From assembly GCF_003443735.1 (NCBI RefSeq), contig NZ_CP031969.1:7440001-7504000 (forward strand): a stretch of DNA of 64,000 bases, given 5' to 3'. The translations under genes were made by a program, and so were the position numbers. The notes beneath the pieces are model-generated. The model saw nothing but the letters and a program-made list of their open reading frames with translations, did not search any database and was not told the DNA's origin. Shown here one piece after another: positions 35,351 to 45,000 of this stretch (its first letter is position 1; every line of letters starts with the position of its first letter). Source of the DNA: Streptomyces sp. CC0208 (GTDB lineage Bacteria > Actinomycetota > Actinomycetes > Streptomycetales > Streptomycetaceae).

Positions 35351-36225
35351 GTGAGCATGTCGAGTGGAGCGACACGGAGGTCCCGACCCCGTCGGCGCCC
35401 GCCGCCGTCACGCCCGCCGACGCCGCCGACGCCGCGCGGCTCGTCGCCTTCGGGCTGCAGCCCAAACTGCAGCCCGCGCGGGACCAGGAGTACGCCGACC
35501 TGCTGCGGCGCTACCGGGAGGACCCGCCGTTCGCGCGGCTCGCCGACGCCGTCGCCGCCGGACTGGGACTGGTCGTCCTCGAGGTGTCCCCGCGCGCGGG
35601 GATGGCCGTGACCGCCGCCGAGGACTCCGTGTTCGCCGTCCGGATGGGGGACTACGCGCGTCGTACGTCCGCCGACGGCGGCGACCGGTTCCTGCACGGC
35701 CTCGCCCATCTCGCCGTCGCCGCCATGGCGTTCCCACGGCCCGAGGACCTCGCCGACGACGGATACATCGGGCGGGTCTCGGTCAACGGTGTCGACGCCT
35801 TCGTGCGGCAGGCCTGCCGGCGCCTTGAGGAGCGGGCCGAGGAAGTCGGCGAGAACACCGACCCGGCGACCGACGCCCCCGGTCTGGAGGCGGCCTGGCG
35901 GATCTGGGCGAGACGCAGCGCGGCCGGTGCGACCAAGGACGCGCGCCGGCTCGCCGGGTCCACGACCGGCATCGTCGGCAAGGCCGCCGCCTTCCTCACC
36001 GACTCCGGCTTCCTCCAGCGCACCGGGGACGACAACGGCGGTACCTACCGGACCACGGCTCGTTACCAGCTCCAGGTGCGGGACATGGCCGGAAGCGCCG
36101 CCATGGCCGAACTCCTTGAGCTGGGGGTGGTCCCGGTCACCGACGGTACGCCGACGCTGCTGCCCCCCGAGGACGGCGACGACCTGGAGCTGGCGGCCGA
36201 TGCCGGGCTGCCGTTCCACTCCTGA
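35347..36225 (+). CDS. Kite-like protein (MukE/MksE/JetB-type)
   Basis: A 292-residue protein between the kleisin-like and SMC-like genes. It has a helical, Ala-rich N-terminus (AADAARLVAFGLQPKLQPAR), a central alpha/beta portion (FLHGLAHLAVAAMAFPRPED) and a C-terminal winged-helix-like part (GIVGKAAAFLTDSGFLQRTG). Tandem winged helices are what a kite subunit should have. I find no direct catalytic motif. The GTG start at 35347 has AAGGAG upstream and overlaps the mini-ORF stop. The gap to the SMC-like gene is 37 bp. Confidence 0.6.
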   Translation: MSEHVEWSDTEVPTPSAPAAVTPADAADAARLVAFGLQPKLQPARDQEYADLLRRYREDPPFARLADAVAAGLGLVVLEVSPRAGMAVTAAEDSVFAVRMGDYARRTSADGGDRFLHGLAHLAVAAMAFPRPEDLADDGYIGRVSVNGVDAFVRQACRRLEERAEEVGENTDPATDAPGLEAAWRIWARRSAAGATKDARRLAGSTTGIVGKAAAFLTDSGFLQRTGDDNGGTYRTTARYQLQVRDMAGSAAMAELLELGVVPVTDGTPTLLPPEDGDDLELAADAGLPFHS

Positions 36226-36262
36226 ACTTCCCTGATCTGCCGAAGACTTACGAGAGTCCGCC

Positions 36263-39200
36263 ATGTACGAGCTGTCCCGGGTCCGCCTCTACTCCATCGG
36301 TCCCGCCGGTGCGCGCTACGCCGACACCGTGCTTGACCTGCGCGGTGTCGGCGCGGAGGTGCCCGACCCCGCGCCCACCCAGGCGGAGTTCTTCGAGGAG
36401 GAGCCCGTCGGCCCGCCCCGCCGTCCCGCGCCCGCCGGAGTGCTCTTCCTGGAGAACGGCGGCGGCAAGTCCGTCCTGCTCAAGCTGATCTTCTCGGTGA
36501 TGCTGCCCGGCCACCGGAACACGCTGGGCGGCGCCAGCTCCGGTGTGCTGCGGAAGTTCCTGCTGGCCGACGACTGCGGACACGTGGCCCTGGAGTGGCA
36601 GCACACCCTGACCGGCGAGTGTGTCGTCGTCGGCAAGGTCAGCGAGTGGCGGGGCCGCCAGGTCTCCAACGACCCGCGGAAGTTCGCCGAGGCCTGGTAC
36701 TCCTTCCGGCCCGGACCCGGGCTCAGCCTCGACAACCTGCCCGTCGCCGAGTCCACCGCCGTACGGCCGCCCGCCGAGGGCCAGTCGGCCGCACAGGGCC
36801 GCCGCCGCACCATGAAGGGCTTCCGGGACGCCATCACCGAGGCGGGCAAGGCGTATCCGCATCTGGAGGTGCACTGGGAGGAGATCCACGACCGCTGGAT
36901 CGAGCACCTCGGCGACCTCGGCCTGGACCCCGAACTCTTCCGCTACCAGCGCGAGATGAACGCCGACGAGGGCGAGGCCGCCGGCCTGTTCGCGGTGAAG
37001 AAGGACTCCGACTTCACCGACCTGCTGCTGCGCGCCGTGACCGACACCCGCGACACCGACGGGCTCGCCGACCTGGTCAGCGGGTTCGGCAACAAGCTGG
37101 GGCGACGCGCCGAACTCATCGCCGAACGGGACTTCACCGCGGGCTCCGTGGACCTGCTGGGCCGGATCGTCGAAGCCGCCGAGGCACGCTCACGCGCGCG
37201 TGACATCCACGCGGGCGCCGAGCGCCGTACCCGGACGCTGGCCCGACGGCTGTCCGCGCGCGGCGTCCAGGAGCGGGTACGGGCAGCGGACCTGGCCCAG
37301 CGGGTCACCGCGGCCGCGTACGCCGTCACACACGCCGAGGCGGGCCGGGAGCGCAGTGCGCTCGTCGCCGCCGAACTCGCCTACCGGCACGCCTCCCTGG
37401 CGCTGGCCGCCGCCGAGAAGTCGGCCGCGGCCCAGAAGCGCGAGCTCGCCGAAGCGCGCACGCTGCACTCCGCCTGGCAGGCCGCCGAGGCCGTACTGCG
37501 GCACCGTGCCGCCGCCGACCGGGTCGCGCGCGTGGCCGCCGCCATCCAGGAGGCCGAGCGGGACGCGGCTCCCGCGCTCGCCGCCCGCGCCAAGGCCGCC
37601 GTCGATCTCGTACGGGCCCTGCACGCGGCCGCAGAAGGTGCCGAGACGCTCGCCAACGAGGAGGAGGAGCGGTCCGCCGCTCTCCAGGAGGTCAGCGAGT
37701 CGGCCCACCGGGACTCCACGTCGGCCGCCACCGAGGCGCAGCGCGCCCGCAGTGAGATCGGCCATCTGCGCCAGCGGCTGAGCGAGGTCGAGCAGGAGAC
37801 CGCCGAGGCGGTGCGCGCGGGCTGGCTCGACGACAGCGCCCCCGACGCCGACCCCGCGCGGGCGGCCCTCGCCGCGAGCGACGCCGAGAAGACGGCGGTC
37901 GCCGCCTGGGACACCGCCCGCGAGGCCTCCAACCGGGCCGCCGAGCACGCGCGCGAGGCGGCCGCCGCCGAATCCCGAGCGGAGCTCACGGCCGCCCGCG
38001 CGGAGGACGCGGCCACGGCGGCAGCGCGGTCCTACGAGGCCGAGCGGCGCCTGGCCGAGGGGCTGGCGGGGGAGGAGCGGCTGGCAGAGCTGCTGAGCCT
38101 GACCGGAACCTCCGCGGCCGTGCCGGGACCGCGCGCGGGCGCCGAGGGCGCCAAGACGAGCGGCGCGGGCGGAAGCGAGGGTGCCGGCAGTGACGCCGAT
38201 CCGCACAGCGGCTCGATGGGCGGTCACGCCGACGCCGGTCTGACCCCCGAGGATCTCGACCGGTTCGCCGACGAACTGCGTGAACTGCTCGACGACTCCG
38301 TCTCCGCCGCCGAACGCCAGCTCTTCGAGCTGCGTACGGCCGCCGCCGACGACTCCCGGATCCTTGGCGCGCTCGGTGACGGCGGGCTTCTGCCGCCGGG
38401 CCCTGACGTGCTGGCCACGGTCGAGTTCCTCGGTGAGAACGGCATCCCGGCCCTGCCCGGCTGGCGCTACCTCGCCCAGGCCGTCGACCCCGTCGACCAC
38501 GCGCGCGTGCTGGCCGCCCGGCCCGAACTGGTCGACGGCGTGATCATCACCGATCCCGACACCCACGCGCGTGCCCGCGAGGCCCTGCACGACGCGGCAC
38601 TCCTTCCGCGCTCCGCCGTCGCCGTCGGCACGGCCGCCGCGCTGCTCGCGCCGACCCCGGCGACCGATTCCCAGGGCGCCGACGTCTTCCTCGTGCCGCC
38701 GAACCCGGCCATGCACGACGAGCACGCCGCCGACGAGGAGCGTCAGGCGCTGCGCGCGCGGGCCGGCGAGCGGGACGAGGAGATCCGGTCGCTCGCGGCG
38801 CGCCTCGGCAAGGACCGTGAACTGGCCGCCCGGCTCGCCTCCTGGCGCACCGGCTGCCCGGCCGGCCGGCTCGTCGAACTGGCGCAGGCCGCCCGGGACA
38901 CGCGCGTGTTCGCCGAGGAGTCGGAGGCCGAGCTGGCCGAGGCGCGCACGGTGCGAGCCGAGGCCGACGAAGCCGCCGCCGAGGCCGCGCAGACACGTGA
39001 CGAGCGGCAGGAGGCCGCCCAGAAGGCCCGGCGCGCCGCCGACGCCCTCGCCGGGCTGGCCTACCGGCTGCGCGAGCGGGCCGGCTGGCAGGCCAAGCTG
39101 CGCGAACTGGCCGACGAGGCCACCGAGTCGGAAGCCCGCGCCCAGACCTGTCTGGAGCGGGCCCGGGCCGCCGACGAGGACCGGCGCGGGGCCCAGCGGG

Positions 39201-40951
39201 CCGCCGACGACGCCCGCCGCACCGCGCGGGCGCTGCGCGCCGAGCGCGCCGAGATCGCCGGCGCCCCGGACGACGTACCGGACAGTGACCCGGACGCCTC
39301 CAAGTCCTCGCTGCCCGCGCTCCGCGAGGCCTACCGGGCCGCCTCCCAGCTCTACGAGAAGGTGGGGGTCGGGGCCGACCTGCGGGCCGAGCAGGCCCGG
39401 GCGGAGAGCGACGAGAGCGCGGCCCTCGCCGAACTGGACCGGCTGAGCAACAAGGTCCGCACCCGCGCGGCGCAGTTGCTCCAGTCGCCCGACGGCTCCG
39501 ACGGGCCCTCCCGGCAGGCCGCCGCCGCCCGCGCGGAGGAACTGGTGCAGCTCCTGGAGACCCGTGTGTCGACCGCGAGCGAGCAGCTGGGCCGGCTGCG
39601 TGGCGAGGCCGAACGGCACGCGCCCGAGGACGGCGAGGCGCACACCGAGTTGTCGCCGGAGCTGGAGCCGCGCGACGCCGAGCACGCGCAGGCGCTGTTG
39701 CGTACGGCCACCGCCGAACTCGCCTCCCGCACCGAGGCGTTGGCGCAGGCCAGGGAGGCGCACGCGGAGCTGCTCGGCTCCCACCGGGCCGCCGAGGACG
39801 CGGCGGGCGGCTTCGACGAGATCGCCGCGATGCTGCGCGACCTGCTGCGCGAGCACGCCATGGAGGACGAGCAGGACGAGCAGGAGGCGTACCCGGGCAG
39901 CCCCGAGGAGGCCCGGCAGGCCGCCGCCGAGGCTCGCCGGTCACTGCGCGGCTGTGCCGCCGACCTCTCCGCCGCCGAGTCCGCCGTCCGCGAGGCCAGT
40001 GACGTCCTCGTGCGGCACGCCAACTCCACGCGCTACGAGCAGGTCCGCACCCCCGCGCGGCAGCAGATCCGTGAGCTGCCCGCCTCCGCCCTGCCCGAGC
40101 ACGCGCAGAAGTGGGCGGACGCCTTCGCCCCCCGACTGCGGGTGCTGACCGACGAGTTGGCCCAGCTGGAGCGGAACCGGGACTCGATCGTGGACCGGCT
40201 GCGGGGGCTCGTGGAGTCCGCCCTCGCCACGCTCAGGTCCGCCCAGCGGCTGTCCCGGCTGCCGGAGGGGCTCGGCGAGTGGTCCGGGCAGGAGTTCCTG
40301 CGGATCCGTTTCGAGGAGCCCGACCAGGCGACGCTGACCGAGCGGCTCGGCGAGGTCATCGACGAGGCGACCAGGGCCGCGGTGAAGAAGAACTCCGACC
40401 TGCGGCGGGACGGAATGTCCCTGCTGCTGCGGGGAGTCGGGGCGGCACTCCAGCCCAAGGGGGTGGCCGTGGAGATCCTCAAGCCGGACGCCGTGCTGCG
40501 GGCCGAGCGGGTGCCCGTGGGACAGATGGGTGACGTGTTCTCCGGCGGTCAGCTGCTGACCGCCGCCATCGCGCTGTACTGCACGATGGCGGCCCTGAGG
40601 TCCAACGACCGGGGCCGGGACAAGCACCGGCACGCGGGGACGCTGTTCCTGGACAACCCCATCGGCCGGGCCAACGCGACGTATCTGCTGGAGCTCCAGC
40701 GGGCCGTGTCGGACGCGCTGGGTGTCCAACTCCTGTACACCACCGGCCTGTTCGACACGACAGCACTCGCCGAGTTCCCCCTGGTCATCCGGCTGCGCAA
40801 TGACGCGGACCTCAGGGCCGGCCTGAAGTACATCAGCGTGGAGGAACACCTACGCCCCGGCCTGCCGCAGCAGCCGCAGGCCGGGGAGGCGGGGCACAGC
40901 GAGATCACGGCGACCCGGATGTTCAAGCGTCCGGCGCCCGCGACTCCGTAG
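36263..40951 (+). CDS. SMC-like coiled-coil ATPase (MukB/MksB/JetC-type)
   Basis: A 1562-residue protein with split ABC-type heads. The N-terminal head has Walker A LENGGGKSVLLKL (Lys69). A coiled coil at about 290-610 and a second at about 830-1390, both Ala/Glu/Arg-rich, flank a Gly-rich linker (620-660) and a globular hinge-like domain at about 670-830 (LENGIP-type core, GWRYLAQAVD, DGVIITDPDTHA). The C-terminal head has the signature FSGGQLLTAAIALY (1426-1439) and Walker B TLFLDNPIGRAN (Asp1464). Asn1465 stands where ABC and SMC ATPases have catalytic Glu. The protein probably bridges or extrudes DNA together with the two proteins encoded before it. The ATG at 36263 follows ACGAGAG. No JetD/MksG gene follows. 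Confidence 0.75.
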   Translation: MYELSRVRLYSIGPAGARYADTVLDLRGVGAEVPDPAPTQAEFFEEEPVGPPRRPAPAGVLFLENGGGKSVLLKLIFSVMLPGHRNTLGGASSGVLRKFLLADDCGHVALEWQHTLTGECVVVGKVSEWRGRQVSNDPRKFAEAWYSFRPGPGLSLDNLPVAESTAVRPPAEGQSAAQGRRRTMKGFRDAITEAGKAYPHLEVHWEEIHDRWIEHLGDLGLDPELFRYQREMNADEGEAAGLFAVKKDSDFTDLLLRAVTDTRDTDGLADLVSGFGNKLGRRAELIAERDFTAGSVDLLGRIVEAAEARSRARDIHAGAERRTRTLARRLSARGVQERVRAADLAQRVTAAAYAVTHAEAGRERSALVAAELAYRHASLALAAAEKSAAAQKRELAEARTLHSAWQAAEAVLRHRAAADRVARVAAAIQEAERDAAPALAARAKAAVDLVRALHAAAEGAETLANEEEERSAALQEVSESAHRDSTSAATEAQRARSEIGHLRQRLSEVEQETAEAVRAGWLDDSAPDADPARAALAASDAEKTAVAAWDTAREASNRAAEHAREAAAAESRAELTAARAEDAATAAARSYEAERRLAEGLAGEERLAELLSLTGTSAAVPGPRAGAEGAKTSGAGGSEGAGSDADPHSGSMGGHADAGLTPEDLDRFADELRELLDDSVSAAERQLFELRTAAADDSRILGALGDGGLLPPGPDVLATVEFLGENGIPALPGWRYLAQAVDPVDHARVLAARPELVDGVIITDPDTHARAREALHDAALLPRSAVAVGTAAALLAPTPATDSQGADVFLVPPNPAMHDEHAADEERQALRARAGERDEEIRSLAARLGKDRELAARLASWRTGCPAGRLVELAQAARDTRVFAEESEAELAEARTVRAEADEAAAEAAQTRDERQEAAQKARRAADALAGLAYRLRERAGWQAKLRELADEATESEARAQTCLERARAADEDRRGAQRAADDARRTARALRAERAEIAGAPDDVPDSDPDASKSSLPALREAYRAASQLYEKVGVGADLRAEQARAESDESAALAELDRLSNKVRTRAAQLLQSPDGSDGPSRQAAAARAEELVQLLETRVSTASEQLGRLRGEAERHAPEDGEAHTELSPELEPRDAEHAQALLRTATAELASRTEALAQAREAHAELLGSHRAAEDAAGGFDEIAAMLRDLLREHAMEDEQDEQEAYPGSPEEARQAAAEARRSLRGCAADLSAAESAVREASDVLVRHANSTRYEQVRTPARQQIRELPASALPEHAQKWADAFAPRLRVLTDELAQLERNRDSIVDRLRGLVESALATLRSAQRLSRLPEGLGEWSGQEFLRIRFEEPDQATLTERLGEVIDEATRAAVKKNSDLRRDGMSLLLRGVGAALQPKGVAVEILKPDAVLRAERVPVGQMGDVFSGGQLLTAAIALYCTMAALRSNDRGRDKHRHAGTLFLDNPIGRANATYLLELQRAVSDALGVQLLYTTGLFDTTALAEFPLVIRLRNDADLRAGLKYISVEEHLRPGLPQQPQAGEAGHSEITATRMFKRPAPATP

Positions 40952-41013
40952 GCGGCGCGGGGCGGCATCCGGCGAGCGGTCGGCCGTACCCGACGGCGTG
41001 ACTGCTCAAGCCT

Positions 41014-41553
41014 TCACGGGTGGGACAGCTGTCCCGCGCTGCCGCCCTGACGCCGTATCCGCTCCTGGGCCCGCTCCGTGACCCGCGCGTGCCGCCGGGC
41101 CTTGCGGCGCTCACGACGCAGCGCACGCGCCGTGCTGCTCGGGGTCGACACCACCCCGTGGCGCTGGTTCCACACCTGACGGGTCACCCAGACGTCCACG
41201 GCGGCCCAGGTGGCCACCACGGTGCTCGCCACACTGCTCAGCACCATCGGGAACGCCAGCCAGGACCCGGCCAGGGTGCACAGGAAGGCCACCATCGCCT
41301 GAAGCAGGGTCACCGCGATGATGAGCCCCGCCCGCACCGCGGAGGTCCGCACCGGATCCGGCAGCCGACGCCTGCGCGCGGGCTCCTCGACCCACAATGG
41401 CCGGTACGCCTCCTCCCGGGCCGCGCCGCGCCTGCGCGGCGGAGCCTGCTCCGCCGGTATGTCGGGAACCCGTGCCTCGGTGCGCCGGGGCACCGCCGGA
41501 CTCACTGTCCCCACGCCGATTCCCGGCGCCTCCTGCCGTTCCGCCGTGCCCAT
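41014..41553 (-). CDS. Membrane protein of unknown function, 179 aa
   Basis: Residues 1-65 are polar and Arg/Pro-rich. Two membrane helices follow (about 70-92, RAGLIIAVTLLQAMVAFLCT, and 97-118, AFPMVLSSVASTVVATWAAV), then a strongly basic C-terminal tail (RALRRERRKARRHARVTERA) that would face the cytosol and could touch nucleic acid or lipid. No family is recognised. The ATG at 41553 was chosen because GGGGAG lies upstream; GTG at 41556 is possible. The gene is convergent with the SMC-like gene and divergent from the conservon. Confidence 0.65.
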   Translation of the reverse strand: MGTAERQEAPGIGVGTVSPAVPRRTEARVPDIPAEQAPPRRRGAAREEAYRPLWVEEPARRRRLPDPVRTSAVRAGLIIAVTLLQAMVAFLCTLAGSWLAFPMVLSSVASTVVATWAAVDVWVTRQVWNQRHGVVSTPSSTARALRRERRKARRHARVTERAQERIRRQGGSAGQLSHP

Positions 41554-41982
41554 CACCGTGTCACTCCCCACCGCCGGCAGACCCTCGTCCCGGTGTTCGT
41601 GAACCGGGCTTCCAGGGTGACTGCCCGGCTTGCGCTGCTTTACGCCGCCCAGTTGCAGATGCGGCTCCTGTGGCCGAATCCACCGCCATCTCCCGAAGAG
41701 AAAGACGAACAAGACCCCTTCAAGATTCCCCCGCGACGTCAAAGAAACGAAAAAATCCAGCCAACCGCCCACCCTGGCCGATCAGTTCCGGTCCGATCAC
41801 CCCACCTGGTCGCAGGACGCAATCTCCCGCAATGGGAGGACAAGCACCCATCTCTCGAAACCACGGCAGAGTTCGGGTTCCGGACGCAACTTCGAGTTAC
41901 GTGTGCGTCGGTAGTAGGCTCGCGCCGGTTTGTTGACGTACATGTGTACCCCCGGCCGGCGGGGGTCGAGCTGGGGGAGGCC
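41554..41982. other. 429-bp divergent promoter region upstream of cvnA
   Basis: It is A/T-richer than its surroundings between 41690 and 41770. It contains a small hairpin CTCCC-GCAAT-GGGAG and, close to cvnA, TTGTTGACGTACATGTG, where a promoter could lie. Frames crossing it show no coding bias. Confidence 0.4.
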
Positions 41983-44900
41983 ATGCGCTTTCGCGGGAAG
42001 TCGATCCGCCGGAAGATCGTGGCGCTGCTTCTCGTGCCGCTGGTGTCCCTGATCGCGGTGTGGGGCTTCGCCACGGTGCTGACGGGACGTGAGGTCGCCC
42101 GGCTCTTCCAGGTGTCGACCGTCACGGAGAAGCTCGGTTATCCCATCGAGGACACCGTGCGTGTGCTCCAGCAGGAACGCCGCCAGACACTTGTCTACCT
42201 GGCCGATCCGCGCGCCTCGGACGCCCTGTCCGCGCTGCGCGGCACGAGGAGCGCCTCGGACGAAGCCATCGCCAAGTTCCGCCGGAACGCACACGATCCC
42301 GATGTCCGCGACGGCCTGGACCAGGACGACGACGAGCGCCTCACCGCCGTCCTGGACGCCTTCGACGGCATCGACTCGCTGCGCCGCAGTGTCGAGGACG
42401 GCACCGTCTCCAGGTTCCAGGCCCTCGACCAGTACAACCGCCTCGTCGACCCCGCCTACGCCCTCCTGGCCACGCTCGACGGCATCGACAACGTGGAACT
42501 GGACAAGCAGGCCCGGGCGCTGGTCAACATCACCCGTGCCCGCGAACTGCTCTCCCGCGAGGACGCCCTCCTCGGTTCCGCCCTCGTGGTGGGCAAGCTC
42601 ACCCGTGACGAGATCCGCGACGTCTCCGACCTCGCCGCCCAGCGGACCCTGATGTACGACGTCAGCCTGGCAGTCCTGCCGGCCTCGGAGCGCGAGCGCT
42701 ACGAGCGTTTCTGGAAGAACGCCGGCACCGCTCCGCTGCGCTCCGCCGAGCATTCCGTCATCACCGCGGAGCCCGGCACGACCGGCAGCGTCAGCGCCAA
42801 GAGCTGGGACGCCGCCGCGGGCAGTGCGCTCGACGAACTCGCCAAGCTCGACGACCAGGCGGGCGACCGCCTCCAGGACCGCGTCCGGCCGGACGCGATG
42901 GACGTCATCATCAAGGCGGCCGCCGTCGGCGTCCTCGGTCTGATCGCCCTGCTCTTCTCGCTCGTGCTGTCCGTGCGGGTCGGCCGCGGCCTCATCCGCG
43001 ACCTGCGGCAACTGCGTCTGGAAGCCCATGAGGCCTCCGGCGTACGGCTGCCCAGCGTGATGCGCCGCCTGTCCGTGGGCGAACAGGTCGACATCGAGAC
43101 CGAGGTCCCGCGCCTGGAGTACGACAAGAACGAGATGGGCGAGGTCGGCCAGGCGCTCAACACCCTCCAGCGCGCCGCCGTCGAAGCCGCCGTCAAACAG
43201 GCCGAGTTGCGCGCCGGCGTCTCCGAGGTCTTCGTCAACCTCGCCCGGCGCAGTCAGGTTCTGCTGCACAAGCAGCTGACCCTGCTCGACACCATGGAGC
43301 GCCGCACCGAGGACACCGACGAACTCGCCGACCTGTTCCGCCTGGACCACCTGACGACCCGTATGCGACGGCACGCCGAGGGCCTGGTGATCCTTTCCGG
43401 CGCCGCCCCCTCCCGGCAGTGGCGCAAACCCGTCCAGCTCATGGACGTCGTCCGCGCCGCCGTCGCCGAGGTCGAGGACTACGAGCGCATCGAGGTCCGC
43501 CGACTGCCCAGGGTGGCCGTGACCGGCCCGGCCGTCGCGGACCTCACGCATCTCGTGGCCGAACTCCTGGAGAACGCCACGGTGTTCTCCCCGCCGCACA
43601 CCGCAGTCCAGGTCCTGGGCGAGCGCGTCGCCAACGGCTTCACCCTGGAGATCCACGACCGCGGACTCGGCATGGCCGCCGACGCGCTGCTGGACGCCAA
43701 CCTCCGGCTCGCCGAGACACCGGAGTTCGAGCTGTCCGACACCGACCGGCTGGGGCTCTTCGTGGTCAGCCGGCTCGCCCAGCGGCAGAACGTCAGGGTC
43801 TCGCTGCAGCCTTCGCCGTACGGCGGCACCACGGCGGTCGTCTTCATTCCCGACGCGCTGCTGACCGACGACGTCCCCGACACCAACGGCATCGGCTTCC
43901 GCCTCGACCGGCCCCGGCCGTCGAAGGAGGCCGAACTGGAGCAGGCCCAGCGCGTCGCGCTCACCCGGGGGGCACCGCTGTCGGGCATGCCGCCCGCGAT
44001 CCTGGACGGCCCGGTCGAACTGGAGGCTCCGGTCGACCTCGACACCCTGAGCGACCTGCCGGGCGTCCTCGAGTCCGAGGACAGCGAGCGCGGCGGACTG
44101 TTCCGGCCGCGCCGCTCCCTGGCCCAGGCCGACGACGAAGCCCCCGGAACCGACGGAGCGGACATCGGCGGTGGCGCGGACGCCCCGGTGTCGTTGTCCC
44201 GTCGCCGGGCTCCCAAGCTGGTCAGCTCCCACGGACGCCCGGTCACCGGCGAGCGGACGGGACGCGAGGAGGCGGACCAGCCCCCGGCCATCGGTCCGGG
44301 TCCGTCCCGGTCACAGACCGCCCCCGCGACGGGGCCCGCGCGCTCCGAACCTCCGACCCTGCCGAGCCGTCGCCGTGCCGCGGCCCTGCGCCGGAGCACC
44401 GGCGTGGCCGACCGTCTCGACGAGCCGACGGAGACACCGGCCCCCTCGACCTCCCCGGTCCGTGGGCCCGGAGGCGGACCCGCAGCCCCTGGCCTGCCCC
44501 GACGCACCCGGCGTACCGACATCGCGTCGAGCGGCCCGGTCGCGGAGGACTCGGCCACCGGCGGGCGCGGTTCGGATACGTCCGCCCTCGGCGCCGTGGG
44601 CCCGACCGCGGATGCCACCGGCAGGGGCGGCGCGACCGACTCCGCGCCCGGCGGCGTCGTACGGCCGGGCTGGGGCGAGTCCGCCGGCGGTGTCCCCGGA
44701 GCGTCCGGCTCCGGCAGGCCGCCTCTCGGCGCCGCGCGCGGGCCCGACGAGGCCGGCTCCGGCACCGCTCCGCTGCCCCGCCGGGTACGACAGGCCAACC
44801 TGGCCCCGCAGCTCAAGCAGGCCCCGGAGCGGCGCCCCCGGAACCAGGCGGAGCCCGCGGAGCGGGACGCCGACGAGGTACGCAGCCGCATGGCCTCGCT

Positions 44901-45000
44901 CCAACGGGGCTGGCAGCGTGGCCGTGAGGAGAACGCCGAGAGCGACGACACGTCCGGCGGCACAGCACCACAACGAACGACTAAGGGGGACGGTCGATGA
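41983..45000 (+). CDS. cvnA: Conservon sensor kinase-like protein CvnA (nitrate/nitrite-sensor type)
   Basis: A 1005-residue membrane sensor. A transmembrane helix at about 12-32 (IVALLLVPLVSLIAVWGFAT) is followed by an extracytoplasmic all-helical NIT domain (35-300), a second helix (307-333), a HAMP-like linker and an ATPase domain (about 510-640) with N-box ELLENATVFSP, G1 DRGLGM and G2 DRLGLFVVSRLAQR. A phospho-accepting His is not clear. The last 350 residues are Pro/Gly/Arg-rich and disordered. In conservons this protein sets the activity of the small GTPase CvnD through CvnB and CvnC. The ATG at 41983 follows GGGGGAGGCC. Confidence 0.9.
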   Translation: MRFRGKSIRRKIVALLLVPLVSLIAVWGFATVLTGREVARLFQVSTVTEKLGYPIEDTVRVLQQERRQTLVYLADPRASDALSALRGTRSASDEAIAKFRRNAHDPDVRDGLDQDDDERLTAVLDAFDGIDSLRRSVEDGTVSRFQALDQYNRLVDPAYALLATLDGIDNVELDKQARALVNITRARELLSREDALLGSALVVGKLTRDEIRDVSDLAAQRTLMYDVSLAVLPASERERYERFWKNAGTAPLRSAEHSVITAEPGTTGSVSAKSWDAAAGSALDELAKLDDQAGDRLQDRVRPDAMDVIIKAAAVGVLGLIALLFSLVLSVRVGRGLIRDLRQLRLEAHEASGVRLPSVMRRLSVGEQVDIETEVPRLEYDKNEMGEVGQALNTLQRAAVEAAVKQAELRAGVSEVFVNLARRSQVLLHKQLTLLDTMERRTEDTDELADLFRLDHLTTRMRRHAEGLVILSGAAPSRQWRKPVQLMDVVRAAVAEVEDYERIEVRRLPRVAVTGPAVADLTHLVAELLENATVFSPPHTAVQVLGERVANGFTLEIHDRGLGMAADALLDANLRLAETPEFELSDTDRLGLFVVSRLAQRQNVRVSLQPSPYGGTTAVVFIPDALLTDDVPDTNGIGFRLDRPRPSKEAELEQAQRVALTRGAPLSGMPPAILDGPVELEAPVDLDTLSDLPGVLESEDSERGGLFRPRRSLAQADDEAPGTDGADIGGGADAPVSLSRRRAPKLVSSHGRPVTGERTGREEADQPPAIGPGPSRSQTAPATGPARSEPPTLPSRRRAAALRRSTGVADRLDEPTETPAPSTSPVRGPGGGPAAPGLPRRTRRTDIASSGPVAEDSATGGRGSDTSALGAVGPTADATGRGGATDSAPGGVVRPGWGESAGGVPGASGSGRPPLGAARGPDEAGSGTAPLPRRVRQANLAPQLKQAPERRPRNQAEPAERDADEVRSRMASLQRGWQRGREENAESDDTSGGTAPQRTTKGDGR

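Noticed and set aside
37190..39856. An 888-codon open frame on the minus strand inside the SMC-like gene
   Set aside because: Long antisense frames are expected opposite Ala/Glu/Arg-rich coding DNA at this G/C content. The plus strand has the ABC motifs, ribosome binding site and third-position bias; the antisense product is a Gly/Leu-rich shadow.
41020..41982. An upstream extension of cvnA by about 320 codons
   Set aside because: The added part overlaps the minus-strand membrane protein gene and the promoter region and lacks coding bias. The ATG at 41983 has an excellent ribosome binding site and a proper membrane start.
41797..44232. An 811-codon minus-strand frame across cvnA
   Set aside because: It lies opposite a clear conservon sensor gene and has no start signal or family motifs.
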